Assembly (NCBI RefSeq): GCF_003403315.2
Contig: NZ_CP048407.1
Span: 744,001 to 808,000 of the forward strand
Source of the DNA: Thermaerobacter sp. PB12/4term
GTDB taxonomy: Bacteria > Bacillota > Sulfobacillia > Thermaerobacterales > Thermaerobacteraceae
Direction of reading: 5' to 3'
Length of the DNA stretch: 64,000 bases
Below the pieces are notes generated by a model. The model saw nothing but the letters and a program-made list of their open reading frames with translations, was not told the DNA's origin and ran no database searches. The translations under genes were made by a program, and so were the position numbers. Within the stretch, counting starts at the first letter, position 1. The number at the start of each line of letters is the position of its first letter. Shown piece after piece: positions 46,810 to 55,639 of the stretch.

Positions 46810-47656
46810 AGGGCCGGCCTGGCTGGAGGCTGCCCAGGGGCCCGTGGCCGCGGGCCCCGGTCCGGGCGGCCCGCCGGGCCAGGGTCCCCGCCGTCGCGGG
46901 CGGGGATCCGGCGGTTCCGCGCCGTTGTGGGTGGGTCTCCGTTCGGGACTGGTAGCCCACCGGTCGCCTTGGATCCGGTTGGCACCGTGGCTTTTGCTGG
47001 TGGCGGTGGCCTTCGGCCTGGCCTTTGCGCCCTTGATGCTGGCCCCGGAGGTGGAGCGCTGGCTCGTCCTGCGGGCACGGGTGGGGGAAGCCTGGCAGGC
47101 GGCGGTCGAGGCGCAGGGAGCTGCCGCCGGTCTCCGCCAGGTGGCGTCCCAATTGCCCGGGCTGCGCGAGCAGGTGCAGCAAGCCGAGGAGGGCCTGGTA
47201 TCCGTCGAGGACCTGCCCGGTGTGGTCACGCGGCTGCAGACCCAGGCTGCGGCGGCCGGTGTGCGGCTGTCGTCGGTGGTGTTCGGGCCCTACCAGCCTG
47301 TCCGGAGTCCGGCCGGGCAAGACGGGGAGAGTCCCGGTGCCGCGGGCGGAAATTCCGGTCAACCGGCCGGTACAGCGTCGGGCGACTCCGCCACGCCGCA
47401 GCCGGGGAGCTCCAGCCCGCCGGCGGATGCGGCCTACGGGACCGTCACCGTCGAAGTGGTGGCCCAGGGCGATTGGCTGCAATTGGCCGACTTCGCAGGC
47501 GAGATCGCCCGGCAGGAGGCCATCCGGATCCAAGGCTGGTCGGCGGCCCGTGGTAGCGAAGGGGTGCCCTACGACCTGCGGTTGGTCGGGGAGCTGGTGG
47601 TCAAGGGCCAGCCGCCTGTGGCGGTCGCCGTGCAAGGGGAGGAGCCGGCCCAATGA
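46793..47656 (+). CDS. pilO: Type IV pilus assembly protein PilO-like
   Basis: 287 residues from ATG 46793, inside the end of pilN. A 55-residue Gly/Pro/Arg-rich leader precedes one helix (LAPWLLLVAVAFGLAFAPLML). A coiled coil (QLPGLREQVQQAEEGLVSVEDLP) follows and then a ferredoxin-like domain with VVTRLQTQAAAAGVRLSSVVFGP and VEVVAQGDWLQLADFAGEIARQEAIRIQ, the PilO pattern. A 40-residue Gly/Ser/Pro insert interrupts that domain. It ends the pilus operon. No secretin or PilP gene follows, as expected for a single-membrane cell. Confidence 0.8.
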   Translation: MTVGFEGPAWLEAAQGPVAAGPGPGGPPGQGPRRRGRGSGGSAPLWVGLRSGLVAHRSPWIRLAPWLLLVAVAFGLAFAPLMLAPEVERWLVLRARVGEAWQAAVEAQGAAAGLRQVASQLPGLREQVQQAEEGLVSVEDLPGVVTRLQTQAAAAGVRLSSVVFGPYQPVRSPAGQDGESPGAAGGNSGQPAGTASGDSATPQPGSSSPPADAAYGTVTVEVVAQGDWLQLADFAGEIARQEAIRIQGWSAARGSEGVPYDLRLVGELVVKGQPPVAVAVQGEEPAQ

Positions 47657-47692
47657 GGTCCGGACAGGAACGCCGGGACAGCAGGGGATCCG

Positions 47693-48240
47693 TTACGTGT
47701 CCTCGGGCCGGGACGCCAGAGCGGCAATACCCGACCACGCTCCGTTGTTTTCCCCGAGCACGATCCCGTCCCGGAGGGCCGGTAACACCATCCCCCAGCG
47801 TTCCCGTAGCATTTGTTCGACCTCATGTTTCGAATACGGGAAGATGTCCACCGGCACGCCGATGGATGGTGGCTTGAGGAACCGGTACCGCTGATCAAAC
47901 GGGATGTTCCAGTACATCGGCATCACTATGGGCCGTTGCGTCACCGCGGGCCAGCGACCCGAACAGCACGACGGCCTGGACCGCCGGGTTGCATTGCAGC
48001 AGGTCCGTTGCCCAGGACCTCAACTGCGTGAGGACGGCGTCGAGGTCCAGCCTCCAAACCCTGACCTGCACAATAGTCCACCACCTCGCGGGCGAGTTGG
48101 GCCGCCTCCGATGCGGCATAGGCCCGGGGTCAAAGCCGGGGGCCGGCCGGTTGGCCGCCTGGCAAGCCTCCAAAACGGTGGCGAACACAACCACCATGAC
48201 GTTGCCTGTCACCCCCCGGGACGGTAAGCTTGAGCAAGAA
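47693..48240 (-). pseudogene. HEPN/MNT-type toxin-antitoxin remnant
   Basis: The minus strand carries two frames of one MNT nucleotidyltransferase. The first reads LTQLRSWATDLLQCNPAVQA, then VVLFGSLARGDATAHSDADV (the GSx10DxD site), and stops at 47895. The second resumes as IPFDQRYRFLKPPSIGVPVD and IFPYSKHEVEQMLRERWG to 47693. The joint at about 47900-47915 has lost bases or frame. Upstream, frames spell PAPGFDPG and AYAASEAAQLAREVVDYCAG, which resemble the end of a HEPN toxin. Both halves look decayed. The MNT part is clear and the HEPN part is tentative. No other gene is seen between pilO and manC. Confidence 0.6.
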
Positions 48241-48476
48241 CGGGTTTGGCTGGTGGCGGGAATTGCGGGCATGGTCCGTGGATAAAGGACCTGGGTGAAT
48301 TTGTATACCGGTTTCTGGGGTCCATTGTTGCCCGTCATCGAGCCGGATTCCCGCCTGGTCCATGGTGACACGGTGCGGTGCGTCCCGCACTGCGGTACGG
48401 CATCCGAGCGTCGGTGGATCCTGCCTCAAGGAATCGCCCGGCAAAACCCATTCACTGCCCAGAAGGGAGAGGGACG

Positions 48477-49607
48477 ATGCCCGGGTTGCCTCGCGTAGCC
48501 GTCATCCTCGCCGGAGGCGAGGGGCGCCGGCTCTGGCCGGCAAGCACGCCCCGACGGCCCAAGCAGTTCCTGCGGCTCTTCGGCGGCAGGACGCTCCTTG
48601 AGGCCACGTGGGAACGAGCCCGGGCGGTGCCCGGCGTCGTCGACGTGTGGGTGGTCACAGGGGCGCCCTACGTGGAGCTGACGCGGCACGCCCTGCCCGA
48701 ACTCCCTACCGGCCACCTGGTCATCGAGCCGTCGGCGAAGAACACGGCTCCCGCCTTAGCCCTGGCCGCGGGCCTGATCGCCCGGCGGTACGGCGATGCG
48801 GCGGTGCTGGTCCTTCCCGCCGACCACTACGTCTCCGGGGTGGGGGCCTTTACCGAGGCAGCCGACCGGGCGCTAGCCGCCGCAGCCGCATGCGACGGCC
48901 TCGTGACCTTCGGCATCGAGCCCACTCGGCCCGAAACGCAGTACGGCTACGTCGAACTGGACGAACCGGCCCTGGCGCCGGGCGCCGGCCCCTTCCGGGT
49001 TCGCCGGTTTGTCGAGAAGCCCGGGCCCGAACAGGCGGCGGCCTTCCTGGCGTCGGGCCGGTATCTTTGGAACAGCGGCATGTTCGCGTGGCAGAATGCC
49101 ATATTCCTTTCAGAATTGGAGCGGGTGGTGCCCGAACTGGCACGACTGGCCGCTCGGGTGGCAGCGGGCGAGCCGCGGGAGGCCTGGGCCACCGTTTGGG
49201 AGGCCCTGCCATCCATCTCCGTCGACTACGCCGTCCTGGAGCGGGCACGCCGCATCCTCTGCATCCGCGCGGGCTTCGCCTGGGACGACCTGGGCTCCTG
49301 GCTGGCCGTCGACCGCCACGGCATTCGGGACGAACACGGCAACGTGGTGCTGGGCACGGCGCCCGCGGTGGTGCAAGGTTCCTCCGGGGTCACGGTCCTG
49401 ACCGAGGAACTGCCCGCGGTGGTGATGGGGGTTCGGGATCTGGTCCTGGCGGCCACCCGCGACGGGGTCCTGGTGGCGGGGAAAGACAGTATCGAGGGGC
49501 TCCGCCAGGCCCTGGGTATCCTGGAACGGAAGCTGCAGGAACTGGCCCGGGGCGGCGTGGGGATGCAGGCGCCGGCACCGGCGGCCGCCGGCCGGGAGCC
49601 GCGGTAG
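48477..49607 (+). CDS. manC: Mannose-1-phosphate guanylyltransferase
   Basis: About 376 residues; ATG 48477 follows AAGGGAGAGGG. It makes GDP-mannose from GTP and mannose-1-phosphate for glycan synthesis. Motifs: VILAGGEGRRLWPASTPRRPKQFL (nucleotide loop), VIEPSAKNTAPALALAAG, VLPADHYV (metal Asp), FVEKPGPEQA and LWNSGMFAW, then SVDYAVLER and FAWDDLGSW. It is the short form without a phosphomannose-isomerase domain. The gene name is by family; a related sugar nucleotidyltransferase is not excluded. It precedes galU, suggesting sugar-nucleotide supply for the envelope glycans upstream. Confidence 0.9.
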   Translation: MPGLPRVAVILAGGEGRRLWPASTPRRPKQFLRLFGGRTLLEATWERARAVPGVVDVWVVTGAPYVELTRHALPELPTGHLVIEPSAKNTAPALALAAGLIARRYGDAAVLVLPADHYVSGVGAFTEAADRALAAAAACDGLVTFGIEPTRPETQYGYVELDEPALAPGAGPFRVRRFVEKPGPEQAAAFLASGRYLWNSGMFAWQNAIFLSELERVVPELARLAARVAAGEPREAWATVWEALPSISVDYAVLERARRILCIRAGFAWDDLGSWLAVDRHGIRDEHGNVVLGTAPAVVQGSSGVTVLTEELPAVVMGVRDLVLAATRDGVLVAGKDSIEGLRQALGILERKLQELARGGVGMQAPAPAAAGREPR

Positions 49608-49782
49608 CGCGGTCTCCAAGATGTCACCGATGGATGAGGAAGCTTCGACTGGAGGACGCAAAACCGGCGAGAGGAACGGCTGCTTGACGCCCCGAATTGC
49701 AAGCATGTGGGATAGGAAACCAACGGATGCGCCGGCCTCGTGGGCCGGCGACACCGTCGCCTGAAGTTGGGGGGTTCGTCCC

Positions 49783-50736
49783 TTGCCACGTACCGTCCGC
49801 AAGGCCGTGATCCCGGCGGCCGGCCTGGGCACGCGCTTCCTGCCGGCCACCAAGGCCCAGCCCAAGGAAATGTTGCCCGTGGTCGACAAGCCCATCATCC
49901 AGTACGTGGTCGAAGAGGCGGTGGCCGCCGGGATCGACGACATCCTGATCGTCACCGGGCGCGGCAAGCGCGCCATCGAAGACCACTTCGACCGCTCCAT
50001 CGAGCTGGAGTGGCACCTGGAGCGCGGCAACAAGGACGAGATGCTGGAGTGGGTGCGCTATATCGCTGACCTGGCGGACGTGCACTTCGTCCGGCAGAAG
50101 GAGCCCCTGGGCCTGGGCCACGCCGTCCTGCAGGCCCGCCGCCACGTGGGCGACGAGCCCTTCGCCGTCCTCCTGGGCGACGAGATCTTCATCGGGGAAG
50201 AACCGGCCCTGGCCGAACTCATGGCCCGCTACCGCGAGACGGGCGCCAGCGTGGTGGCGGTGCGGGAGGTGCCGCGGGAACAGGTGCGGCGCTATGGCGT
50301 GGTGGCGGGGGAGCCGGTGGGGGACGGCCTCTACCGCGTGCGGGACATGGTGGAAAAGCCCGATCCCGCCGAAGCGCCCTCCAATCTGGCCATCGTCGGC
50401 CGGTACATCATCGAGCCCGATATCTTCGACCTGCTGGAGCGAGTGGGCCGGGGCAAGAACGACGAGATCCAGCTGACCGACGCCTTGCGGCTGCTGGCCC
50501 GGGACCAGGCGGTCTACGCCTACCAGACCCGGTCCCGTCGCTACGACGTGGGGGAGAAGCTGGGCTTCTTGCAGGCCACGGTGGAGTTTGCCCTGATGCG
50601 GCCGGAGCTGGCTCCCGACTTCCGCGATTACCTGTTCAATCTGGTGGACGAGCTCAGGACCGGCCGCTGGCCGGGGGTCGAACAGGCCGCGGCCACGCGG
50701 CAGGCGGGGCCGGCGCCGCTGAGGCGGCCGCGTTAG
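49783..50736 (+). CDS. galU: UTP-glucose-1-phosphate uridylyltransferase
   Basis: A 317-residue GalU that forms UDP-glucose. TTG 49783 is the chosen start (LPRTVRKAVIPAAGLGTRFLPATKAQPKEM in parts), preceded by TTGGGGGG. Signatures: AAGLGTRFLPATKAQPKEML, DKPIIQYVVEEAVAAGI, EPLGLGHAV, VLLGDEI, VEKPDPAEAPSNLAIVGRY and YDVGEKLGFL. The C-terminal 20 residues are low complexity. It provides UDP-glucose for wall polymers or exopolysaccharide. The 175-base gap from manC has no gene. Confidence 0.93.
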   Translation: MPRTVRKAVIPAAGLGTRFLPATKAQPKEMLPVVDKPIIQYVVEEAVAAGIDDILIVTGRGKRAIEDHFDRSIELEWHLERGNKDEMLEWVRYIADLADVHFVRQKEPLGLGHAVLQARRHVGDEPFAVLLGDEIFIGEEPALAELMARYRETGASVVAVREVPREQVRRYGVVAGEPVGDGLYRVRDMVEKPDPAEAPSNLAIVGRYIIEPDIFDLLERVGRGKNDEIQLTDALRLLARDQAVYAYQTRSRRYDVGEKLGFLQATVEFALMRPELAPDFRDYLFNLVDELRTGRWPGVEQAAATRQAGPAPLRRPR

Positions 50737-50910
50737 CGCCAAGCCGAGGAAACCGGGGGCGATCCGGTACCGGACCGGCGGCCGTTGGCAGGGGCGCTGC
50801 TACCGGCGTCGATGCGCCTCCACTTTCTAATATGGGTGGTGCTCCGGTGTCGTCCGTTCGACCGTGGCAGGTGCCGCGAAGCCGGTAGGTGGGAAGGAGG
50901 GACGGCGTGC

Positions 50911-51138
50911 ATGACTCGGATTGAAGTGACGGGCGCCGTCAACGCCCTATGGCTGGTCGGCTTTCTGCTGGTCCGTTACCTGGCCGAAGCGGGACCGGCG
51001 GCCGTTGGGGCCCCGGGCGTGAGCGACACCGCCAAGCTCTTCGGCTGGGCCGTACCCATGGGATTGGTTCTCTTCGGGGTGGCCTGGGGCGGTTACGCCA
51101 TCGGTCGTGTGGCCGCCCAGTCGGAACGGCAGAACTGA
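50911..51138 (+). CDS. Small two-helix membrane protein
   Basis: 75 residues from ATG 50911, with GGAAGGAGGGAC upstream. Two hydrophobic segments (residues about 7-27 and 45-66: VNALWLVGFLLVRYLAEAG and VPMGLVLFGVAWGGYAIGR) are separated by a short polar loop, and the C-terminus is AAQSERQN. I do not recognise a family. It lies 18 bases before the S66 peptidase gene and is probably co-transcribed with it. The strong ribosome site and spacing support a real gene. Confidence 0.65.
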   Translation: MTRIEVTGAVNALWLVGFLLVRYLAEAGPAAVGAPGVSDTAKLFGWAVPMGLVLFGVAWGGYAIGRVAAQSERQN

Positions 51139-51156
51139 GGAAGGGATTGGAACGCC

Positions 51157-52170
51157 GTGTTACGCAAGCCCGTGCGGTTGTGCCCGGGCGACACGGTGGG
51201 CGTCGTGTCCCTGTCGGCACCGGTGGCGGCCGAGTGCCCCCGTCGCTACCGGCGAGGTCTCGAGGAACTGAAGCGGATCGGTTTTCGGCCGCGACCAGCG
51301 CCGCATGTCACGGCCCGCCACGGCCACACGGCGGGGACGCCCGAACAACGGCTGGGCGATCTGCATGATCTCTGGCGGGATCCGGACGTCACGGCCATCA
51401 TCAACACCATCGGTGGCTACAACTCCCACCACCTGCTGGAAGATCTGGACTACGAGTACATCGCCCGGCATCCGAAGCTGTTCATCGGTTACAGCGACAT
51501 TACCGCCCTGCACGTCGCCCTTCATGCCCGTACGGGCCTGGTGACCGTGCTGGGTCCGGCCCTGATGCCCCAGTTCGGCGAATACGGCGGGGTGCATCCG
51601 TATACGTGGGAGCATCTGCGGCGGGTCACCATGCAGGCCGAACCGCCTGGTGAACTGACCCCGTCTCCGGAGTGGACGGCGGAGCACCTGCGCTGGGACG
51701 TCGAAGACGACCGGCCCCGTCGCTACGTGCCCAATCCGGGACCGCGCACCCTGCGCCCGGGCCAGGCCGAAGGGCCCATCCTGGCCGGCAACGCCGGCAC
51801 GCTGCTCCTGTTGGCGGGAACCCCCTGGTGGCCGCGGGTCGACGGTGTGATCCTCTGCTTGGAAGAAGATGAGAGCGAGCACCCCGGCACCATCGACCGC
51901 ATGCTGACGCAGCTGCGACATATGGGCGTGTTTTCGCGCATCGCAGGTCTGGTGCTCGGCCGGTTCCACCCGCGGGTGGGGTTCTCGGAAGATGATCCCC
52001 TAGAGGAGATCGTCCTGCGGGCCGTTCGCGGCTACGACTTTCCGGTGGCGGTCGACTTCGACTTTGGCCACACCGACCCAATGTTCACCTTGCCCCTGGG
52101 CGTGCGGGCCCGGCTCGAGGCGGCGCCCACGAAACCCCGGCTTTTTATCCTGGAGGCGGCGGTGATCTGA
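51157..52170 (+). CDS. S66-family peptidase (LD-carboxypeptidase/MccF-like)
   Basis: 337 residues from GTG 51157, behind GAGGAAGGG. The Ser-Glu-His triad of S66 peptidases is visible: the nucleophile serine in FIGYSDITAL (about residue 113), Glu in CLEEDESEHPG and His in FDFGHTDPMFTLP. GDTVGVVSLSAPVAA and IINTIGGYNSHHLLEDLDYE are typical of the family. Members either trim the tetrapeptide of recycled peptidoglycan or cleave microcin-C-like toxic peptides. The loop length and GYNSH segment lean towards the MccF-like subgroup, but sequence alone does not settle it. Confidence 0.85.
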   Translation: MLRKPVRLCPGDTVGVVSLSAPVAAECPRRYRRGLEELKRIGFRPRPAPHVTARHGHTAGTPEQRLGDLHDLWRDPDVTAIINTIGGYNSHHLLEDLDYEYIARHPKLFIGYSDITALHVALHARTGLVTVLGPALMPQFGEYGGVHPYTWEHLRRVTMQAEPPGELTPSPEWTAEHLRWDVEDDRPRRYVPNPGPRTLRPGQAEGPILAGNAGTLLLLAGTPWWPRVDGVILCLEEDESEHPGTIDRMLTQLRHMGVFSRIAGLVLGRFHPRVGFSEDDPLEEIVLRAVRGYDFPVAVDFDFGHTDPMFTLPLGVRARLEAAPTKPRLFILEAAVI

Positions 52171-52226
52171 CGGCTCGGGGTGCTCGGGGTGGAGGAATGC
52201 CGGCGTTTGTGGATCCGCAGAAGAGG

Positions 52227-53564
52227 TTAACCGCTCACCACGCGCCGGGGATCCACGTTGCGCCCCGTCACCACGACCACGATCCGGCGGGGCTTGGGGA
52301 GGGGGCCCTCGGGACGCCAGGGGAACACGCCGCGTAGCGACTGGACGCGCCGGTCGGACGGGACGTGCCGGTCGGACGCTTTGCTGTCCGGCGGCGTGGC
52401 TGCCGCTTCCATAAGGGCCGCCACGGCGGTGGCTGCACCGCCTTCGACCAGCAGGCCGTGTTCTTCCAGCATGAAGGTCATGGCCCGGGCGATGGCCTCC
52501 TCGGAGACCAGCACGGCATCGGTGGCCAGTTCGCTCACCAACTGGAAGGTCCACCGGTTGTCCAGGCCGATGCCCCCCAGCAGGCTGTCGGCCAGGCTGG
52601 GTTCTTCGGGCAGGGTGATGGGGCGGCCGGCGCGGAGGCTGTGGAACATGACCGGCCCCCGTTCCATGGAGACGCCAATGAGCTGAGGGGCCGTAACGGA
52701 CTGCCTTGCGCCGGCAGCGGCCGCCGGCCGTGAGCTCGCCCTGCCGCCAGGGGCCAGGATGCCTTGGGGGCGAGCCACCCCGCCCGGCGCGAAGTGCCAC
52801 AGGGCCAGCCCCACGCCCGACAGCAGCCCGCCGCCCGAGAGCGGGACGATGACCGCGTCCACGTCCGGCAAGTCGTCCAGGATCTCCAGCCCCACGGTGC
52901 CGTGGCCGGCGATGACGTCGGGGTCGTCGAAGGGATGAACCGGCACCAGCCCCTGCTCGGCGGCCAGCCGGGCGCAGAGGGCCTCGGCGTCGTCCTGGGT
53001 GGGGGCAAAGGCCAGCTCGGCGCCCAGGCGGCGGATGGCCTCCAGCTTGACGGGCGGGACGCCCTCGGAGACGCACACCACGGCCCGCAGGCCCAGCCGC
53101 CGGGCCACGTAGGCCACCGCCCGGCCGTGGTTGCCGGTGGAGAAGGTCACGACGCCGGGGACGGGGCGAAGGGGCGCCGGGTCCGACGCCGGGGCACCCG
53201 CCGGCCTGCCGTGGCCGGGTCGATCCGATGCCGCCAGGCGCACCACCTTGCTGGCCGCGCCGCGGAGCTTGAAGGAGCCCGTGGGCTGGAGGGTCTCGAG
53301 CTTGAGGTAGACCTCCGCTCCGAGCCGCTCCGACAGCGCCGGGGAGGGGATCAGGGGAGTGCGGACGGCGATGCCGGCGATGCGGGTCCGGGCGGCGAGG
53401 AGTTCCTCGCGCCAGGACGGGTCATCCACCAGGTCCTGGTGCTTGCGCTCCGGGTCCGGGTCGCCCTGGTTATGCCCCTCCGGGTTCGGACCCCTGGGGG
53501 ATGGGGCCCCCGGGTTCGTGCCGCCGGCGGGCACGCCCGAGGGCGGCTGGTTCTTCAGGGACAT
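52227..53564 (-). CDS. Threonine-dehydratase-like PLP enzyme with inserts
   Basis: A 445-residue fold-type II PLP enzyme. The PLP lysine is in QPTGSFKLRGAASK; STGNHGRAVAYVARRLG binds substrate carboxylate, and VIVPLSGGGLLSGVGLAL binds the phosphate. It could deaminate threonine or serine, or be a hydroxyectoine-utilisation-type dehydratase (EutB-like); no regulatory ACT domain is seen. Three low-complexity blocks interrupt it (after KVVRLAAS, after FAPGGVARPQG and near the C-terminus), and residues 1-45 are a Pro/Gly/Asn leader. A later start near residue 45 is possible. Confidence 0.8.
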   Translation of the reverse strand: MSLKNQPPSGVPAGGTNPGAPSPRGPNPEGHNQGDPDPERKHQDLVDDPSWREELLAARTRIAGIAVRTPLIPSPALSERLGAEVYLKLETLQPTGSFKLRGAASKVVRLAASDRPGHGRPAGAPASDPAPLRPVPGVVTFSTGNHGRAVAYVARRLGLRAVVCVSEGVPPVKLEAIRRLGAELAFAPTQDDAEALCARLAAEQGLVPVHPFDDPDVIAGHGTVGLEILDDLPDVDAVIVPLSGGGLLSGVGLALWHFAPGGVARPQGILAPGGRASSRPAAAAGARQSVTAPQLIGVSMERGPVMFHSLRAGRPITLPEEPSLADSLLGGIGLDNRWTFQLVSELATDAVLVSEEAIARAMTFMLEEHGLLVEGGAATAVAALMEAAATPPDSKASDRHVPSDRRVQSLRGVFPWRPEGPLPKPRRIVVVVTGRNVDPRRVVSG

Positions 53565-54016
53565 GGGCGGGCCCCCTCGGCTGACTTCGTTTGTATAAAT
53601 GAGCTCCTGGATCAGTGCGCTCCTTCGAGACGCCCATGGGGATTCGCTGCTGGGTGACCCGGGTCGGTCGATCCCTCGCCAGGCTACCTGGGCTATGCCG
53701 GGACGTCAATCGGCACCGGTACGATGGCCCGCCGCGCCGGCGCGGGCGAGATCGCCGGCGGTCGAAGGCTGAACCGTCGGTCAACGCGTACCGGGTCCGC
53801 GGTGACAACGAACAAACCGGTCAGGCCGTCGTACAACCGCTTTGCCGCGGCCGCTATCGCGGCCGCCCGGGCCGCGTGATAACGAACAAACCGGTCAGGC
53901 CGTAGCCCGGCCGTTCGTGGTGGTATGCTGGAAGTAAGCGACTTGGTCCGGGGATTGGCGGCCTCCTCCATGGACCGTTCCGGTGAAACGGTGCAACCGA
54001 AAGGCGGGGAGCGGGC
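53565..54016. other. Intergenic stretch with repeats before mntA
   Basis: A 452-base gap between two divergent genes. It holds a pair of 28-bp direct repeats (listed separately) and a palindromic GCGGCCGC-rich segment between them. An AT-rich patch at 53590-53600 may belong to the promoter of the minus-strand PLP-enzyme gene. No gene is seen. Confidence 0.5.
53802..53903 (+). repeat. Pair of 28-bp direct repeats upstream of mntA
   Basis: Copies at 53802-53829 and 53876-53903 match at 27 of 28 positions and begin GTGACAACGAACAAACCGGT (the second has T for C at position 5). Their starts are 74 bases apart. The 46-base spacer is rich in GCGGCC palindromes. They lie 114-215 bases before the mntA start. 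Confidence 0.75.
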
Positions 54017-54433
54017 ATGGCGCAGCCGCAGCATCTTGAGGACCTCATCCGGCGGCTTCGCGCCGTTCTGATCCAAGAAGAAGATGTGCGATCGGCCTGG
54101 CTCTTCGGGTCGGTGGCCCGGGGCCAGGACCGCACCGATTCGGACGTCGACGTGGCCGTCTGGATGCGGGCCCGTCCCGACTTCGAGCGCTTTTCGGCCC
54201 TTCAGCTTCGCCTTGAGCAGGCCGTCCACCGCCCGGTTGACCTGGTGGTTCTGAACGACGGCAACCCCCTCGTGGCGCAGGAGGCCGTCCGCGGTATTCC
54301 GCTCCTTACCCGGGACGCATACGCCGAACTGGAATTCGTCCTGGATGTGGACCGCCAAGCCGAGGACTTCCGGCTTTTTCTGGATTCGTTCTGGAAGGAA
54401 CGGCGGCGGGCCGCGAAGGAGGCACGGCGGTGA
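54017..54433 (+). CDS. mntA: MNT-type antitoxin MntA
   Basis: A 138-residue minimal nucleotidyltransferase. The active site is AWLFGSVARGQDRTDSDVDVAV, quoted here as GS...DSDVD: glycine-serine loop plus two aspartates. RPVDLVVLNDGNPLVAQEAV and IPLLTRDAYAELEFVLDVDRQ complete the family pattern. In studied MntA-HepT pairs the antitoxin adds AMP units to a tyrosine of HepT and so silences its RNase activity. The stop overlaps the hepT GTG (GTGA), showing a normal operon. The gene is intact although its partner is interrupted. Confidence 0.88.
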   Translation: MAQPQHLEDLIRRLRAVLIQEEDVRSAWLFGSVARGQDRTDSDVDVAVWMRARPDFERFSALQLRLEQAVHRPVDLVVLNDGNPLVAQEAVRGIPLLTRDAYAELEFVLDVDRQAEDFRLFLDSFWKERRRAAKEARR

Positions 54434-54702
54434 ACCTTACTCCTTCGCAGCAGCACGGAATCAGGGTCCGCATTGATTTTGCGCGGCAAGAACTTGATGA
54501 CTTACAGCGGTACAGAGAACTTACATGGCTGCAGTACCAGTCCGACCGGGACGCCCGCCGCATCGTGGAGCGCATCATAGAGAACGTTGCGAATGCGTTG
54601 CTTGACCAGAAACATGGGCGGCGCAAGCCCCGGGCTTTAGCCCTGGGGATAAGCCGCCGGTAGGCTTCTCGGTTCTATGTCGCCGTGTGGCATAATCCAA
54701 CT

Positions 54703-55101
54703 ATGCGACGGAGATTCAAGTCGGACCGCAGTGTAGTGTACTCCTGCCAGTATCATGTCGTGTGGTGCCCGAAGTACCGTCGGCGGGTTCTGGTTGATGG
54801 AGTCGATGATCACTTGAAAGCTATCCTTCGCGAAGTCGCCCGTGAACGGCAGGCTGAGATGATCGAGATGAAAGTCATGCCGGATCATGTCCACCTCCTT
54901 GTCCAAGTGGATCGTCAGTTCGGAATTCATCGGCTGGTTCGGCTCATGGAGGGGCGGTCGTCGCGCATTCTTCGCCAGGAATCCCCGTGGCTGAGGAGCC
55001 AGTTGCCCACGCGCTGGACGAACAGCTACGTCGTTGCCACGGTAGGGGGTGCGCCGCTTGCAGTTAACAAGCAATATATTGAACAACAGAAACGGGTTTG
55101 A
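54703..55101 (+). CDS. tnpA: IS200/IS605 transposase TnpA (Y1 HUH)
   Basis: 132 residues from ATG 54703 (MRRRFKSDRSVVYSCQYHVV); the upstream ATG at 54685 is less likely. It has the HUH nuclease fold with the metal histidines in VMPDHVHLLVQ and the catalytic tyrosine in AVNKQYIEQQKRV. WCPKYRRRVL is another family mark. Y1 transposases cut and join single-stranded ends held in hairpins. The length is normal for a dimeric TnpA. It is upstream of and co-oriented with tnpB. Confidence 0.9.
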   Translation: MRRRFKSDRSVVYSCQYHVVWCPKYRRRVLVDGVDDHLKAILREVARERQAEMIEMKVMPDHVHLLVQVDRQFGIHRLVRLMEGRSSRILRQESPWLRSQLPTRWTNSYVVATVGGAPLAVNKQYIEQQKRV

Positions 55102-55132
55102 ACGCACCCCTTCCTTTTTCTGTGAGATCCCC

Positions 55133-55639
55133 TTGTGCGTCACCCCCGCTCAAGCCCGCCGGCTGAATGTCCGTTTGAAGGCGGCGCGGCAGGTGTACAA
55201 CGCTTGCCTGGGAGAAGCGTTCAAACGAGCGCGGCTTCTGAAGGAGCGGCGAGTCTATCGCAAAGCGTGTCAGCTGCCGAGGGGCGAAGCGCGAACCGCC
55301 GCGTTCGGCACGGCCCGCCAGTCCGTGGCGTTCACGGACGCGGCGCTGCAGCGATACGCCGTGCGGCTGCGCCAGCGGGCCTTCCAAGCCCATCTGGATG
55401 TGCATGTGGCCCAGAAGCTCGCCTCCCGCGCCTTTAAGGCCGTCGATGCTTGGCTGCTCGGTCAGCGCGGCCGGCCCCGGTTCAAAGGCCGCCGGCAGAT
55501 GGACGCGGTGGAAGGCAAGTCCAACCATGCCGGCATCCGTTGGCGGGGCGGGGCGGTCGAGTGGAAAGGCCTTGTCCTTCCCGCCATCATGGATCTGCGC
55601 GATCCCGTCGTGGCCCATGCCCTCGGTTCTTCCCCTTAG
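55133..55639 (+). pseudogene. tnpB: TnpB truncated before the RuvC domain
   Basis: From TTG 55133 the 168 codons read LCVTPAQARRLNVRLKAARQ, VYNACLGEAFKRARLLKERR, then RPRFKGRRQMDAVEGKSN and ending IMDLRDPVVAHALGSSP. This matches the N-terminal WED/REC-type part of TnpB. The catalytic RuvC aspartates and the zinc finger, normally another 200 or more residues, are absent. The frame runs straight into the right-end hairpin, so an internal deletion removed them. Without RuvC it cannot act as the RNA-guided nuclease known for TnpB. The usual N-terminal start residues are also poorly kept. Confidence 0.8.

Noticed and set aside
53802-53903. Two 28-bp repeats with a 46-bp spacer as a minimal CRISPR
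   Set aside because: Only two copies, a long palindromic spacer and no cas genes in the window. A second two-copy repeat at 55978-56073 also fails these criteria.
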